A DNA stretch of 64,000 nt from Incurvaria masculella (lineage: Eukaryota; Arthropoda; Insecta; Lepidoptera; Incurvariidae): contig OX335652.1 in the NCBI GenBank assembly GCA_946894095.1, positions 457,001-521,000 of the forward strand. Direction: 5' to 3'. The notes beneath the pieces were generated by a model. It did not search any database and was not told the DNA's origin. It saw only the letters and a program-made list of their open reading frames with translations. Each line of letters begins with the position of its first letter. Within the stretch, counting starts at the first letter, position 1. Shown piece by piece: positions 23,189-38,100 of this stretch. The position numbers and the translations under genes were made by a program.

Positions 23189-26100
23189 GTAAGTTTGAAA
23201 GTTCTGCTATAAAATGTATATCTTTGTAGGCATTAAACATGCAAAAAACTCTTCAAATCCATCAATTTCATCTACATTTGGGACACTACCCACATATTGT
23301 TTAATTGCTACCTCACCAAGCATTTACGCAAATTCGTAAACATGTAGAAACTGTATTCTAAATAACTCATATTACTTTATTGTGTTCTCCGCGTGTAGCA
23401 ACATCTAGGTGCTCTCGCGTAATCCATTTCCTCTTAACCTTAACCCCCTGAAAAAAAAACGACGTGGGTAAAATTGGTGAAAGAGGATTATTGAGCACTT
23501 TTGTAAAGCTTCTTAGGAGCCATTACAGTGCGGAGTGACGTGAGTTCGGGGCGGTAACTGAAGGGAAGAAGTAGCCCCTGCGAAATTTCAATCCCGTGAG
23601 TGCATTTGGGCACCTCTTTTTTATGCAACCTGACATGGATGGCTCATACAAAACAATTACCTTTATGATATTAGCCAAATACCCCACATTCCCGAAGGAA
23701 TTAGCTGCCATGCCAGGACCATCCCTTTATGAGCACGGCTACACTGAACTGAATGGAAAACATGGAAAATAAGAGAAAGCAAGTGGTGCATGACTGGGGC
23801 GAGGATTTGAACCCATAACCTCTCTCGTGAAAGGCAAGTCCTCTAGCCCCTACATCACGAGTTGTACATAAAAAAACAAATTTAACAAAAAAAATAACTG
23901 ACTTCAAAGGAAAAGCACTAAAAAGTAAAAAATAATTTCCATTTTTGTAGTTACGATTTCTGTTATTTTTTGAGTCGGCGTCAGCCGGACACGCGCTGCG
24001 CCAATCAAGAGAAACTAACCTAACCTAACCTAACCTAACCTAACCTTACCTAACCTAACCTAACCTAACCTAACTTTGGCTGACACCGACTCAAAAAATA
24101 ACAGAAATCGTAACTACAAAAATGGAAATTATTTTTAACTTTTTAGTGCTTTTCCTTTGAAGTCGGTTATTTTTTTTGTTAAATTTGTTTTTTTATTTGT
24201 TTATTTTTAGTGAATCTGAAGTACACTTACTAATTTGTAGACGTCCTTTCCAATAAAAAAAGAATCACCGAAATCGGTTGGCGTTATATTGAGTTATTCT
24301 ACCATTTGTCGCGCACATCTTAATACAAATTTAAGACTTTTATGATTTTCTCATGGGTATCATTGTCAGAACTTAACCAAATTAAAATGGGACCACTTGG
24401 AAAGCACTAGCTATCATTTAAAAAAATAATCATCAAAATCAGCTCACCCAGGCAAAAGTTATGAGGTAACAAACATAAAAAAAAAAAAACAAAAAAAAAA
24501 AAACATACAGACGACTTGATAACCTCCTCCTTTTTTTGAAGTCGGTTAAAAAGAACATTTATTATGCCATATCTATTAAGAACATATATACAAGAACATA
24601 CATTTTTTCGTGCAGAAATTGGTACTTGTCCTATTAAAACTATGAATGCTGGAAACATCAAAGTAACTATATATTTTTTTACATGAACTCACTCGTTAAT
24701 TTCTTCTGCATAGATGTGGAGATTCTGACCAAAACCTACAATTAAATAATGCTTAACTACAGTTTGGATGTACAGAGCCCTCGTCATTACTGATACATAA
24801 TAGTATCAACTGCATATTGTTTTGTTAGTAATTTCATACTACACGTAGTACTTATGGTGACCCTTCTCGGCGGGACTAACTCATTCCCGTGCACGGTACA
24901 AAACCGTGGTATTGCGTTCTGTGACCTTCTCTGTTTCAAAGAAAAAGACAAGCTCCGAAAAATACAACAAGTCCACAAAGCCGGCAATGCGCATAGTGTT
25001 TGATTTGGTAAGATTTACGAAAATTTTATTGCAAAAGGACTTATGGGTAGCTCAAAGTAAATCACGACCGCTAGTTAAAAAATCAAATTGCCTATAAATC
25101 TTCTTGAAACAAGCTAGGTCTGATGACTAATCCTTTTAAGATGTTTTTATTTTATCGTTGAGTAATCCATCTCCAAAGTTATTGCATAAAATGCGCAACA
25201 GACTCGAACTTTCCGACCTTATAAATTAGAAACCAAACACTATTTTACAATGCGAATGGTCATCAGACATCTAGTTCGATCAAATAAAGCTGTTTTGAGT
25301 ATAACCTTGGATCTCTGACAAGAAACATGCGCTTGATCTTCCTTCCACGTTTGTTTGGGGAGTTGAGCAGGAAAGCCTACCTTAAATAATAATAACAATA
25401 TAAAACGTATCGGGTGTTAATGTATCTGCTGACTAGAGAGCCATGTGGCCAGAGATGGCAATTAAAAAAAAACTTATTTGACCTCCCTAACAAGGATCTC
25501 TGCAGCAACTAAACCACTGAATTGACAAAAACAACATACAAAGCCCTTCACAACAAACTGCATTGACAGCGTATCATGGATATGTAGCGTCGGTCCTAAA
25601 ATATGGTATTTTGTTATGGGGCAACTCAACTAACGCCCACAAAGCATTTATTGTTCAGAAAAAATGTGTAAGGTCGATATGTGGAGCGGATAAATTAGAT
25701 TCTTGCAAACCATTGTTCAAAGAATTAAATATATTGTCTTTACCTGCACTTTATATTTATGATGTATGTTTGTTCGTCAAAAGGTATCCAACATATTTTG
25801 AAAATATAATTCCAACCCACAATTATAAAACAAGAAGTGTGTCTTGCAAAAAATTATGTTTCACGCGCCCTCGAATTGCACTTGTATTGCAATAGCGTAT
25901 TTTTTATGGCTCCAAAATTATATAATTGTATCCCTAAAGAATTTAGGGACCTTACCTATGATTTGTATAAAGGTAAATTGTACGACTGGTTAGTAAAACA
26001 AAGCATTTACTCAGTAGAAGAATTTATACACACTAGCAAGTTTTAAGTTTCAAAATGTTGTATTCTCTGTCCATATTCTAACAATGTGTTTTCTTTTGTA

Positions 26101-29100
26101 CGCCGTAACTGGCAACTTGTGGAGATACTGAAAAAATATGTAAAGACTTGTTTACCCATAAGTACACAAATAAATTTCATTTCATTTCATTTCATTTCAT
26201 TAACATAAAATATATTTTATAAATAATAATAATAATAATAATAAAGCCATTTATTTTATGAGCACAGATAGTTTCATTACATTGTGGTGATTTCTAAGTG
26301 TTAGTGTAAGCAAAAAAAACTGTGAATGGATATTTCCTCTTAATCTTTAAACTTAAGTCCTAAATATTAGTAAAGTATACATCTTTTTTTTTTTTTTTAT
26401 TACTGTGCTCCCCACTGCAGGGTGAAGGCCTCCCCCATTTCTTCCCATTGTTTTCTCTCTCTTGCCTTTCTTGTCCATATTCTGCCAGCAATTTTCACTA
26501 TGTCGTCGTCCCATCTCTTCTTCTGTCGTCCTAAATATATTTTATACAGGTATCTTATTCATACTTTATTGTTGGGGTTGCTCTCAAACCATTGTACTCT
26601 GTAGGTATCCGTATTATTTCTGTAGGTAAAGGGTTGATGTAATATAATTTTTAAGAATCTATTTTGGTCCATGACTGAAATTATATAATTAAAACTAAAC
26701 ATGCAAAGGTTTCACAATTTTTTCGTTTCCTCGCTTCAAGGTCCTTTCTTGCAATGGCGCTAGGGTCATGTCTCCTCTAAAATATGGTTGAGGCGATGGC
26801 TGTGCCCGGCGGGATGCTCGTGAACGGGTGCTGTTTATGAGGACTGGCCTGCTCCAATTGGTAACATGTTAGGTATAAGGCGGGATAGTCTCTACAAATA
26901 AACTGATACTTCTCATGAACTGTTGCATATGACATGATTTGTTGATTCTCGTCAATTCATATTAATTTATTGTTTTAACCTAAATGTCTTTAGCTTTTTT
27001 AAACTTAGTAGACTAATGTCCACTGAAGTTTCTTGCCAGTTCTTTGTTGTGATTGCTAAACTGGCAAATGATAAGATATGACAAATCTGAGTGCAGTGTA
27101 CTGTCTATGGATGATTAATAGACAATACATTACAGCAACTGATAAGTTACGAGACCTCATGAATGACCCCTAAGCATTTTCCCAAAAAACCTACTTAGTA
27201 AATCATTTTACCGATTTACTTTGTCCTTTTCAAACATCAGTTAATAAATTTCTTTGTAAGAGCATTTAAAAAATTATCTAAACAAAAGCATAAATTTGCT
27301 TTTGTCTGTGGTTTGATCCAGGATATTTTTTCTTAAGAACAAATATTTGCAGACGGATATATAAGTTGACTAAAGTTAGATGCATAAAGAAAAAAAACCG
27401 GTCAAGTGCGAGTCGGACTCGCACACGAAGGGTTCCGTACCGTCATAAATTATTTAACACCAAAAAATCAAATATTTTTTATATAATAAAAATGTATTTT
27501 TATTATATTTTAACTTTACTTATTTGTCATTATAGCGGCAAAATAAATACACACTTTGTGAAAATTTCAGCTGCCTACCTATTGCGGTTCATGAGATACA
27601 GCAGTGACAGACGGACGGATGGAAAGCGGAGGCTTAGTAATAGGGTTCCGTTTTCACCCTTTGTTTACGGAACCCTAAAAATTATACCCAAAATCAAGTA
27701 AATTGGAACAGTGATTTTAAAATTATTATCATTTTCTGATGCTTATGGCCCTAACTGGGTTCCAAACCTGTCCAAATCTTACAAAAGTCTGTTGCTGACA
27801 GCACACAAGCAGTAACGGACTTAGAGGCAACAATGACTAAAAAACTTAATATAGCCATATGTAGATGTTGTGGCAAACAATTTTCTGAATTTAATGTTCA
27901 TTGATTTTATTGTAATAATTAAGCAACAAGAAGTTTCAACTGTTAGATAGAGTGGTATTTATAGCGCTATCTAACGGTAAACAAACTCTAATTGCTATTA
28001 ACACTTTCAGACCTGGCTGGTTTGTGTGCCACCAGTAATGTTCCTAGTATTAAGGTATTTATCAGATTATTTATACTTTCCCCAATTCAATGTATCAATT
28101 TTCATTTTCGTTTAAGACCTTAAATGGCACCAACAGTGCATTTCCTTTTACCAATCATGCCTCGGGTAACAAAAAATGGTAGGTCCACCGGAGATATTCG
28201 GAGATTGTGTCAGCCAAACATTGACTACGTAAGGACAGGCCCTTCCATACAATATAAATGGAGCAGCAAAAGTGTTGTTCTATGCGTTGCGGGGACACTG
28301 CTTTGTCGCCAGACAGCCGCTCGAACCAGGGTTCGTAAAGAGTATGGAGTCACCAAAATCACATTAAAATGATAGATGTAAGTATGTAGTTTCGTTTTCT
28401 GTATAGATATAACAGCCCTTTATTAATTAACATTTACACTACCTCCAACAGTAGGTGGTCGTGGCAAGACAAAACATTTTGTCAAATGGTCCGTCCGAAA
28501 TAAAATGTTAAGAACCACTGCTCTAAACAGTAGCTGCTAGCTTGAAGCAATTACATTCATAAAGTCCCTATGCAGTGGCGGCCTTTGGGGGTGGCGAGCG
28601 GGGCAACCGCCCGGGGCCTCGCTCTTGCAGGGCCCTGCGCACTCGCGCAACAACCCTAGTAGAAAAATATTTGGCACTATTATGTTTATAGGAATGTCGC
28701 GCTGTACGGCTCGAAATATAAAACTAACGTCAACGTCACACCCTGCGCTCTCTTGTTGGTAGTTATGGCGGAAACTATGACATAATTTTGGGGTTGAAAT
28801 ATAAAAGAAAATAATATTAACCGAAGTGTAACCCTACTAACCGTACTATCGAAAATTATAGCCAAAACACCTCTAAAGGTTACGTCGAAGGTGTAAATAT
28901 TAAAACATTTCTGCCAAACCTGATATAGTATCGACCTTTAGTTCTTGCTAAAATTTCAAAGGAAAATGACGAAGCTGTTTCCTTAAATTATTATGATTTA
29001 ATTAATTATTTCAGTCTTAGAGAAAGCCACAAAATCGAAGCTTAGTTTATCATGATTAAAAATAAATTGTAATCCATGCATTTATTATTATTCGTTTATT

Positions 29101-32100
29101 TCCAAAAAACAATTTACTACTCTATATTTATTTATTCATAACTTTGCATTAAAACTCGCAACAACAAGGGCCTCGCAAATATCTACTCGCCAGGGGCCTC
29201 GCAATGGCTAAAGCCGCCCCCTGTCCCTATGGGGCTGATGGCTCGAGTCCCCAGTAATTTCTCAGAACCAAATACATTTTCATTTTAATACAGTATCGAA
29301 AGTTGTGAAATGGCCCCTCTACCCCCTGTGTACTCCTTAATTTAATTTATGAATGATTCATTAAGGCCTGACTGATAAGACTAGGTATCTAGTTTGGACA
29401 GCGAGTGATAAAGAAATTATTGGTGCGCCACCGTTGTGGTGACTGTTTAGTAGCATTATCGATTATTTAATTTGGCTAAGTATAAATCTATGTGTGAAAA
29501 ACTGAAAACACAAAGGCATATTGCGTAGGTTTCGGTGCAGTGCAACACCTTTCTTTTTATTTATTTTGCGGTCAAAGTATGGAGTTATGTGTTTATTATC
29601 AAAAGTAAGTGTGAACTTCCCATTGTCAGGTAATATCGCAAGCAAGAAAAGGCGTCAGAAGTAATTTTACCCTCCTCAAATTTGTTGTTTATTTATTGTA
29701 ATTAGAATATAAATCTATATTTTTAGGTTAATTATTATTTGCTCTATTCGTTTTACGATGGGACCCTAAAAATTATGAGTGTTGATTGAGATATTGTTGT
29801 AAGATCATATATCATTCTTGTATTTATTTTCGTTGGTTTCGTATGGTTCGGTGGTTCTTAATCCTATTACCTGTTATTGCTAATAATCACAGTTTTAATT
29901 TATAATAATTGATACACTCATTTCTGATGTTCTTTAGCACTTTTTCTTCTCATTTCACAATGGTTTCGTTGATAGTTTTTCCTTCGTGTCAACTGAAAGA
30001 AGCCATAGTGACGAGAGTTGAGGAGGTATGGTGAGGTGGTTTCGACATATTGAGCGCTTGAGTGAAGAAAGAATGATGAAACAGATTTACAGGGCGTAGG
30101 AGGAGGAAGAAGGCATAAGAGATTGTATCACGACGAAATTGACGAAGTACTTCGTAAAGGGTAGGTAAGTAGCACCGGTAATTATAGAATCTGCAGAGGA
30201 ATCAAAAGAAGTATGCTGTGACTGAACCGTATGGGGCTCTATCATTTCTGCTTACACGTCCAGGGAAGTGGTGTGATGGTTTGTTTGTGTTTGTACACAT
30301 TTACCAGACCTGTTTTTTAACTGGTTAATTATTATAAGTATGTCTTCCTAGGCTCCATCACTCTGAAATGTCTGTGTTAAATGTTGTGAAATTCAGTTTC
30401 CTCATTCCAGAATGTAGTTATGTCCCCAAATGTAGAAATTCTGACTTACCAAAACTTGCTTCAACTTGTGATTCTAGTATTACTATGTGCTAGAACTTTA
30501 CATAATATAATAAGAATGTTGTATATATATATGTATACGCAGGCGGAGGTCGGTGGAGAACCTGGTGATCTCGTCACAGGATGCCATCGGGCAGAGCATC
30601 AGCCAGGCTCTGTCCTTCTCCGGGGTCATCTCCAACCAGCACCACTCTGAAAACAGGTATAAAATCTGTGAATTAAGTTGTGATATTGGAATACTCTGAA
30701 ATAAGTAAAATTAAAAAAAAACATTTTAAACCATATCTGACTCAAGGCGCTGTTTATAGAAATTTAGTTGGTTGTTAAACTACTTACAAGCAGGGAGCAG
30801 GAAGGAAGAAGGAATAGGGACACTTCGATAATTAGAGTAAGATTATATTGGCAAATCTATTGATTTGAAGAACTGGCAAGAAACTTTGCTGGCATTCCTT
30901 TTATTCTGAGTTTATAATAGCATTTGCCCCTGGTTACAGACATACACCTGAATCTGATAAAATTTTGGTTTCGTGGCGGCGGTGGTTTACTCCGATCAGG
31001 TGACTGTCTGAAACGAAATTGACCTGAGTGAAGCCGGAAACATCAGCTAGTACACCATTTTTAGGGTTCCGTACCCAAAGGGTGCCAACGAAACCCTATT
31101 ACTAAGCCTCCGCTGTCCGTCCGTCCTACTGTCAAAGGGTTGTATCTCAGTAACCGTAACAGATGACGGCTGAAATTTTCACAGCGTGTGTAGTTAATTT
31201 GCCGCTATAACAACATATAGGTAAGATTAAAAAATAATTAAAATTAAAGGGGACCCCATACAAAAAAACGTGTTTTTTTTTTTATTAAATCTTTTACGGT
31301 GGTACAGAACCCTTTGATTCAATAATGTAATTTTAACTAAATTTCTTGTCAGTCCTTCTTTTCTGTCGTTATTATACATACTGGGTAAATATGACTATTC
31401 CTGTTGTTATTATACCTACTGTCTAAATATGACTATTCCAGTCTTTATTATACCTTCTGGCTAAACATTAAAATATGGCTAATTTGGGATTTAATGTAGT
31501 GTTCTGTCTGCGGATGATAAATGAAGAATGTAAATTTAAGGGTTCGGAAGTTAGTAATGACATTTTGTGTTAGGATTTCAATTCTTAAATTGTCTTCTTA
31601 ATTTTATTTATTTTTAACCAACGGGACATGGATATCTCATACCACCACACCGCATTTCCATAAGTTGTCATGTCAGCAACTTCCAGGTTGCTGACAGAGG
31701 TTGGAAAACGAAAAAGAGGGACAACAGGAAGGGTCAATGAAAAATTGTCCATGTTTTCCATCCAGTTCGGTGTAGCCGTGCTCATAAAGGGCATGGCACT
31801 TCATTCCTTCGGGAATGTGGTGGATTGAGCTAATATCATGACGGTAGTTGTGTGGTATTAGCCATCCATGTCAGGTTCTGTTAAAAAAAAATGTTTCCGA
31901 TTCGACCATCTCTGCGCGCAACTAACTATGACCATATACGACCACCTACACTAACCCACGACTGGGCTGCATTGACAGGGTTTCACCCGCGAAACGGTCA
32001 ATAGAAGCAGCAGCAGCCAGAGGGCGCATGGCGCAATGCCCACTGCAGTTGCACTGCAATACACGACATTGTTGATGTGCTGCAATCCGCTGCAATCACG

Positions 32101-35100
32101 GCGGGCTGAGCCAAACTTTGCTCACTGAGCGTAGCGAGCGCATTGGGAAATTGAACCTCCAACGTTCCTTTTACTATAATTTGGAATCATTGAACTTTGC
32201 TGATCAAGTTTCTCATTGTGTTCTCATTTATTATTTATGTTTACTAGCAAATTAAAACAGATGGGTGAACTTTACATTAGTTAATATGTTCAGACTGGGG
32301 TGTATCACGGGTGGCGCATTAGAGGCTGGCAAATTGTCTTTATAATGTAAAACCGGAATTTTCGGCTGTTGCGAGAGACTGCAGGTGCTCGGAAAAGCCA
32401 AATCCACCCCACCTCATGAAGCCACGCTCAGCGAGGCACCATGCCAGCGGATCTATATCAGACCTTGTTTAAATTACGTTTGAAACCTCCCAAATTGAAA
32501 GTTTAAAGAAAGGCACTTGCCGGCGGAAAATAGAGTGTGGGAAGACCACCCGCCAGGTGGGACGACGACATCAAGTGCTTCGGCGGAAAGCAGTGGTTCC
32601 GTACCGCTGAAGGCCGGGAGGACTGTAGGAAAATTGGAGAGGCGTATGTCCAGCAGTGGACGCAAACACGCTGACTGATTGACTGACTGGTTCGCCGGCA
32701 GACAGTTCCATTTCCTGGCGGTACAACAGAGAAATAAATTTGAGAAACGATTCGGTTTTAAAAGCCTAATATCAACCACGAAAGGGTGCTCTGCGGCGGG
32801 TGCTCCGGATATAGGTTGAATGGGGAGGAATAAGGCATGCAAGCTCCGCAGAGCAACGTCCATCGTAGTACCTGTGGAAAAAGACTCAACGACTTTCAGG
32901 TCTCGCAACAAGAGGGATGGTTCGGCGCTGTATTGAGTCCAAGCCCGCCACCAGGCTGTGGTAGAATTACATGCAACCTTTTGACAATCGGTCTTGCCCA
33001 AGCTCAGTTTGCTGAACCATAAATCTGTTGTTAAGTTACGGTGCAAATCACGTAAAATATTTCCACGCTACCAAAGTTTCACTGCCACAAAAACTTTAGT
33101 AAGGATAGATTAAAAAATATAATTGTGAAATAGTATTCTTTTTCGTATAAGTGGACATGGATGGCTAATATCACACCTTTATAATATTCTTTATGAGTAG
33201 AGTAGAGTTCTTTAGAGATTGAACTAGATGAAAAACATGTCAAATACATTGTATATTTGAGTGAGCCTCATAATTGATACGAAATTATTTCAACTCAAAA
33301 TTGCTTTGTTGGTAATTTCATGCTACACGTAGAACTTAACATAAAAATTACTATACAAAATGTACCGGGTGTCAAAATTAGTTAGCAAACTTTATTAATA
33401 ACTATAATAAAAATTTATCAACTAGGGCTCTCTTTTACACAATATATCTGACGTACATATATAGCTGTGCAACAGCAGTAGCCCAACTCAGGCGATTTTT
33501 GAGATTAATACCTTCCCTTCATCAAGTGTCGGGGTTGTCACTTAAATATTGGCGGAGCACTGCTAGTTCTGTTACTTTGGTTATAAACTCTTACTATAAT
33601 ACTCTAACAGTCGTATTCAGAGTGAACTGTCAACATTTTGTACGTGGACTAGCACCGGACCAACCATACAAAATGCTATTTAGTCCGGCGATAATCCGCA
33701 TATTAAAGTCAGTTCGCTCACTCTGAATACGACTGTTAAATGTGTTAGCTAGTTCATCACTTTTGCATCGTTGTTTCCTCTCATAACAAATGTTTTCGAA
33801 AACATATGCACACAAATTTTGTAAGAGATTTTAAACTAATTTCCCTATAAGCTGTAGACTCGAAATTGTATACATAGCTCAGGACTGAATAATAATGCAC
33901 TTTTCAGTCACTTTGAAAAATGTGGTTGGTTATAATTAATCTTTTTGAAATTTTGATAATATTTTCTTTAAAAATATACCTATTTACCAAGTAAACACCT
34001 GTGTAACAGCTAACCTGTTCAGTATCATGTAAAGAAGCAAGTCGCGCCGTAGTTTCCGGTGACATAAATTAAAAGTAATGGAAAAATGTTGAGTTAAGAT
34101 AAGCAGACCGTGCCATTCTGTGGGACTCAAACTTGGGTTTCTCTATTATTACTCCGGAGTTATTCATCAAGCTATATAAGACATATGTGCGGCCACTTCT
34201 TGAATACGCCTACCAAGTTTGGAGCCCCTACTTCAAGAAGGATATAGATGTACTTGAAAAAGTCCAAAGACGAGCAACAAAGATGGTAGTCACCATGAAA
34301 AACAAACATTATGAGGACCGACTAAAGCTATTAGGCCTCACAACACTGGAAAAACGCAGACAGCGTGGGGATCTTATCGAAACATATAAAATACTGCATG
34401 ATTCCTATGATGTCAATAATTTCAAAACAATGTACATATTTAACACTAACGAAAGGCTACGCGGTCACTCGCTAAAGATAAATCGCACCCTAGCATCAAC
34501 AAATCCTCGAAAATATTTCCTAACAAACAGAGTTGTGGATAATTGGAACGGCCTACCTGAGGAAATAATAAGTGCATCGTCAGTAAATGTTTTCAAAAAC
34601 AAACTGGATCTTTACTTAAAATAAAAAAATATATATAAATAAAAAAAAAATTATAAAAAAAAAATCATAGACAATAAATAAATAAATAAGTGCAAGTGCA
34701 TAAAAAGAAGTGCACGCATCAGCATAATGCTGCTAGTGCATTACAATATAATAATAATTAGCCAAGCACCACGCGTCGGCGTGTGGTTCTAATTCAAGAG
34801 ATAAAAGTTTTTCAGATAAAACGCATCTTAATCTCAAAGAAATGTTCACCAAAAATACAAACATACACCTTAGAGGGCATAGCTTAAAACTAAACCACTA
34901 TGCATCAAATTCTAACCCCAGGAAACACTTCTTTGTCAATAGAGTTGTAGACTCTTGGAACAAGCTGCCGGAGGAGGTCATTAGTGCTGAAACTGTAAAT
35001 GGATTTAAAAACCGACCAGACAAACATTTAAAGGGAATAAAAAAACAAATAATCATTAATAATAATAAACAATCAATAAATAAAATCAATATAAATATAT

Positions 35101-38100
35101 AATGTGAATGATAAGTAATATTAGTAATAACAATTTAAAAATTAAAAAAATATACAAAGCATTCCGGGGAAAATTATATTCACGCATCAGCTTCAATGCA
35201 GATATAAATAACAAAATAATAATAATAATCATCTAAAACCTCTTATTATACAACTTCGCTGTGTTCATAAGTAAAAAAATAAGACAGTTTTAGGTTTCTA
35301 CATAATTCTGCTTGAGAGAGGCCAATATTTCCACCGTCATGTAAATAGTCCTTAAAAAAATCAGAGAAGCCATATGGTAATCCATTGCACAGACTAGGAA
35401 GCGACAAACCAGTAGTGGCTTTCGGAAGGTACACTTTATTGAACCTATATGGAACCCACTAAGCTGTAAAAGAAAAAAAAGATTGGACACCATATTCAAT
35501 GTTGCACACTGAATTAACTACAGTTAGAAGTTTTCCACTAACTTGTGGTTACGCTGCCGCCATATTAATGATTTTCTGCTCCTATCCTTCCAAGCTCGTT
35601 GCCAGTGCCCCTTCAGAAAAATCCCAGACTGACCTTCCTAGGGTATCTCCATAAAAAAACGCTGGTGTCCAAGATGAGAGTGTAACTTTCTATAAGAAAA
35701 CCGGCCAAGTGCGAGTCGGACTCGCAGACGAAGAGTTCCGTATCATCTTACAAGATTTAACACAAAAAAAACATGTTTTTGGTATGGGCCCCCCCCCCCT
35801 TTGATTTTTATTGTTTTTTATTATTTTATTCTAAATTTTTTTTAATTTTACCTATTTGTTGTTATAGTGGCAAAATAAATACACACTCTGTGAAAATTTC
35901 ACCTGCCTACCTATTACAGTTCACGAGATACAGCCCTGTGACAGACGGACGGACGGACAGCGGAAGCTTGGTAATAGGGTTCCGTTTTCACCCTTTGGAT
36001 ACGGAACCCTAAAAAACATGACAACACCAGTGTATGCTCGTGTTGTATAGTGTGCTGGGTTGCAGCGTCCATGTTGTGTGTTGCAGGAGCATATCTCGGT
36101 CACCGTCGCCGTGTCGCCACCCGCTCGACGCCGCCATTCCTGAGTCCCCTGACGACGAGAAGGTACTTACTTCTATGCAACATTAATCTCCCTTCCTTTC
36201 CCTTTGTGTTATGTGACCTCAACTAGTTTTGGATTATTCACATTTTTTTTTTATTTCTCTTTCACAGTTCCATCCAAGTTGATTCATACATGGGGTATTT
36301 GGCACGAGTCGTATTCACTACGCATAAATTTCACAACGCATAAAAGCAGTTTTGTGCAAACCATCAAAACTATGCATATCTTATAAAATCCACAATGTAT
36401 AATTCTATACGCTGTGCATGAAGAAAGTTTAAAAATAAAATCAACTCTTTTCGTCATGCAGAACGTATAATAGGCACAATGTATAAAACTAACAAAAAAA
36501 GAAAACCATGCAGTACTTATAAAATGACACGAAGTACTGCATACAGCGTCCTTATAAAGCATACTTTTAAAGCTGAAATTGGTACGTAGCCTCATTTGTT
36601 ACAAAGTAACATATCGCCACAAACTTAACCTAATCTAACCTAACCTAACCTAACCTAGCCTAGCCTAACCTAAGTTAACCTAACAGTAATTATTTTTGTT
36701 AAGTTGAGACCAAACAAATTGGGGCACGAGTATATACTTTAAATGTATAAAGTTTAGGGCGTTTATCGAATGAACATTTTTCGCATTATACGATATGCAT
36801 GGTTCTCTTTTTTGTTAAATAAACAGTTTTCGATTGAATCTAAGGCCAATGCAAATCAGAACCCCCCTTTAATTTTTATTATTATTTTATTTTACCTATT
36901 TGTTGTTATAGCGGCAAAATAAATACACACTCTGTGAAAATTTCAGCTGCCTACCTATTACGGTTCACGAGATACAGCCCTGTGACAGACGGACGGACAG
37001 CGGAGGCTCTCATCCATCCAGAGCATTACTACTACCTAAATTATTTATCAGCAATACGTCGCATCTATGGACTACCCAGGCTGACAAAGCGATTCTATAT
37101 GTATTTGAGGATGTCGGTGGTCTTTCTGAATGCACGAACGTGCGGTGCGGATAATAAGTGTGGAGTGACACACAGAACGATGTGGAGGCGGGCGGCGGCG
37201 CCGGCAGCGACAGCGTGTCGCTGTACTCGGCGCTGGAGGCGGCGGCGGCAGCGGCGGGAGCGCGCGGCGCCGCCGGCCCACGCGCCAAGAAGAAGAGCTG
37301 GTACAGCGCGCTCTACCCCACCTACAAGAGCCGCTCCGAGGACTTCAAGCGGCTCTTCAAGGAGTTGCCCGACGAGGAGCGACTAATCGTCGGTGAGACA
37401 TTTCATTGGGACCCAACGATACGTGGCCTTCTACCCCCCCTTAATTATGGAAATATTTTTACTTCTTAAAATACAAATTTAACAATAAAATTAGATCGTG
37501 CATTTGCTGTAGTTTATATTGGATAATGTCTGCATTAAAAACATATTTAACCCCACTGCTCACTACACCACGGTCATTCGGACAAATTTGTATGCAAGCT
37601 TGTTTGTACATGCGGCGACAGCCAGGCGAGCAATGTACTTGCTGCCAAAAGCAATTAATCCTACTCTGTGGGATTGCAATCTCTGTATATAAATTACGTC
37701 TTGTTTTTTCTTTGCATGCCCATGATTTTTTTTTATTTTTTTATTTCAGGTTTATCAACAGTGATACATTTCAAAACATATTAATAAAAATTAAGCAAGA
37801 AAACAAGATGGAAATATTCACTAATTAAAGATAAACACAACATGATTATTTAGTAACTTTCACATACTTATTAAAGATAAAGCGAATATTTAAGATAAAG
37901 TAAATTAATGATAATATAACATGTATTTAAAACAAAACAAAACTAAATTTAGACGATAACTGCTCGACAAGTACATTTTTTTTAAATTAGGCAGAGGTAC
38001 CTATATATGTCCTGCAAATTATGGTGTAGTGCTCGTTAAGTATCATATTGAAAGAATTTATATTAAAATTTAGATTATTAGTTCTAAGTTTCAATAACTT

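Noticed and set aside
24014..24074. CCTAA tract as a true chromosome end
   Set aside because: Only about 60 bp, inside a palindrome, with coding gene structure on both sides.
37010..37288. Minus-strand Ala/Pro-rich frame
   Set aside because: Antisense of the Ala/Gly codons of Aster exon 4.
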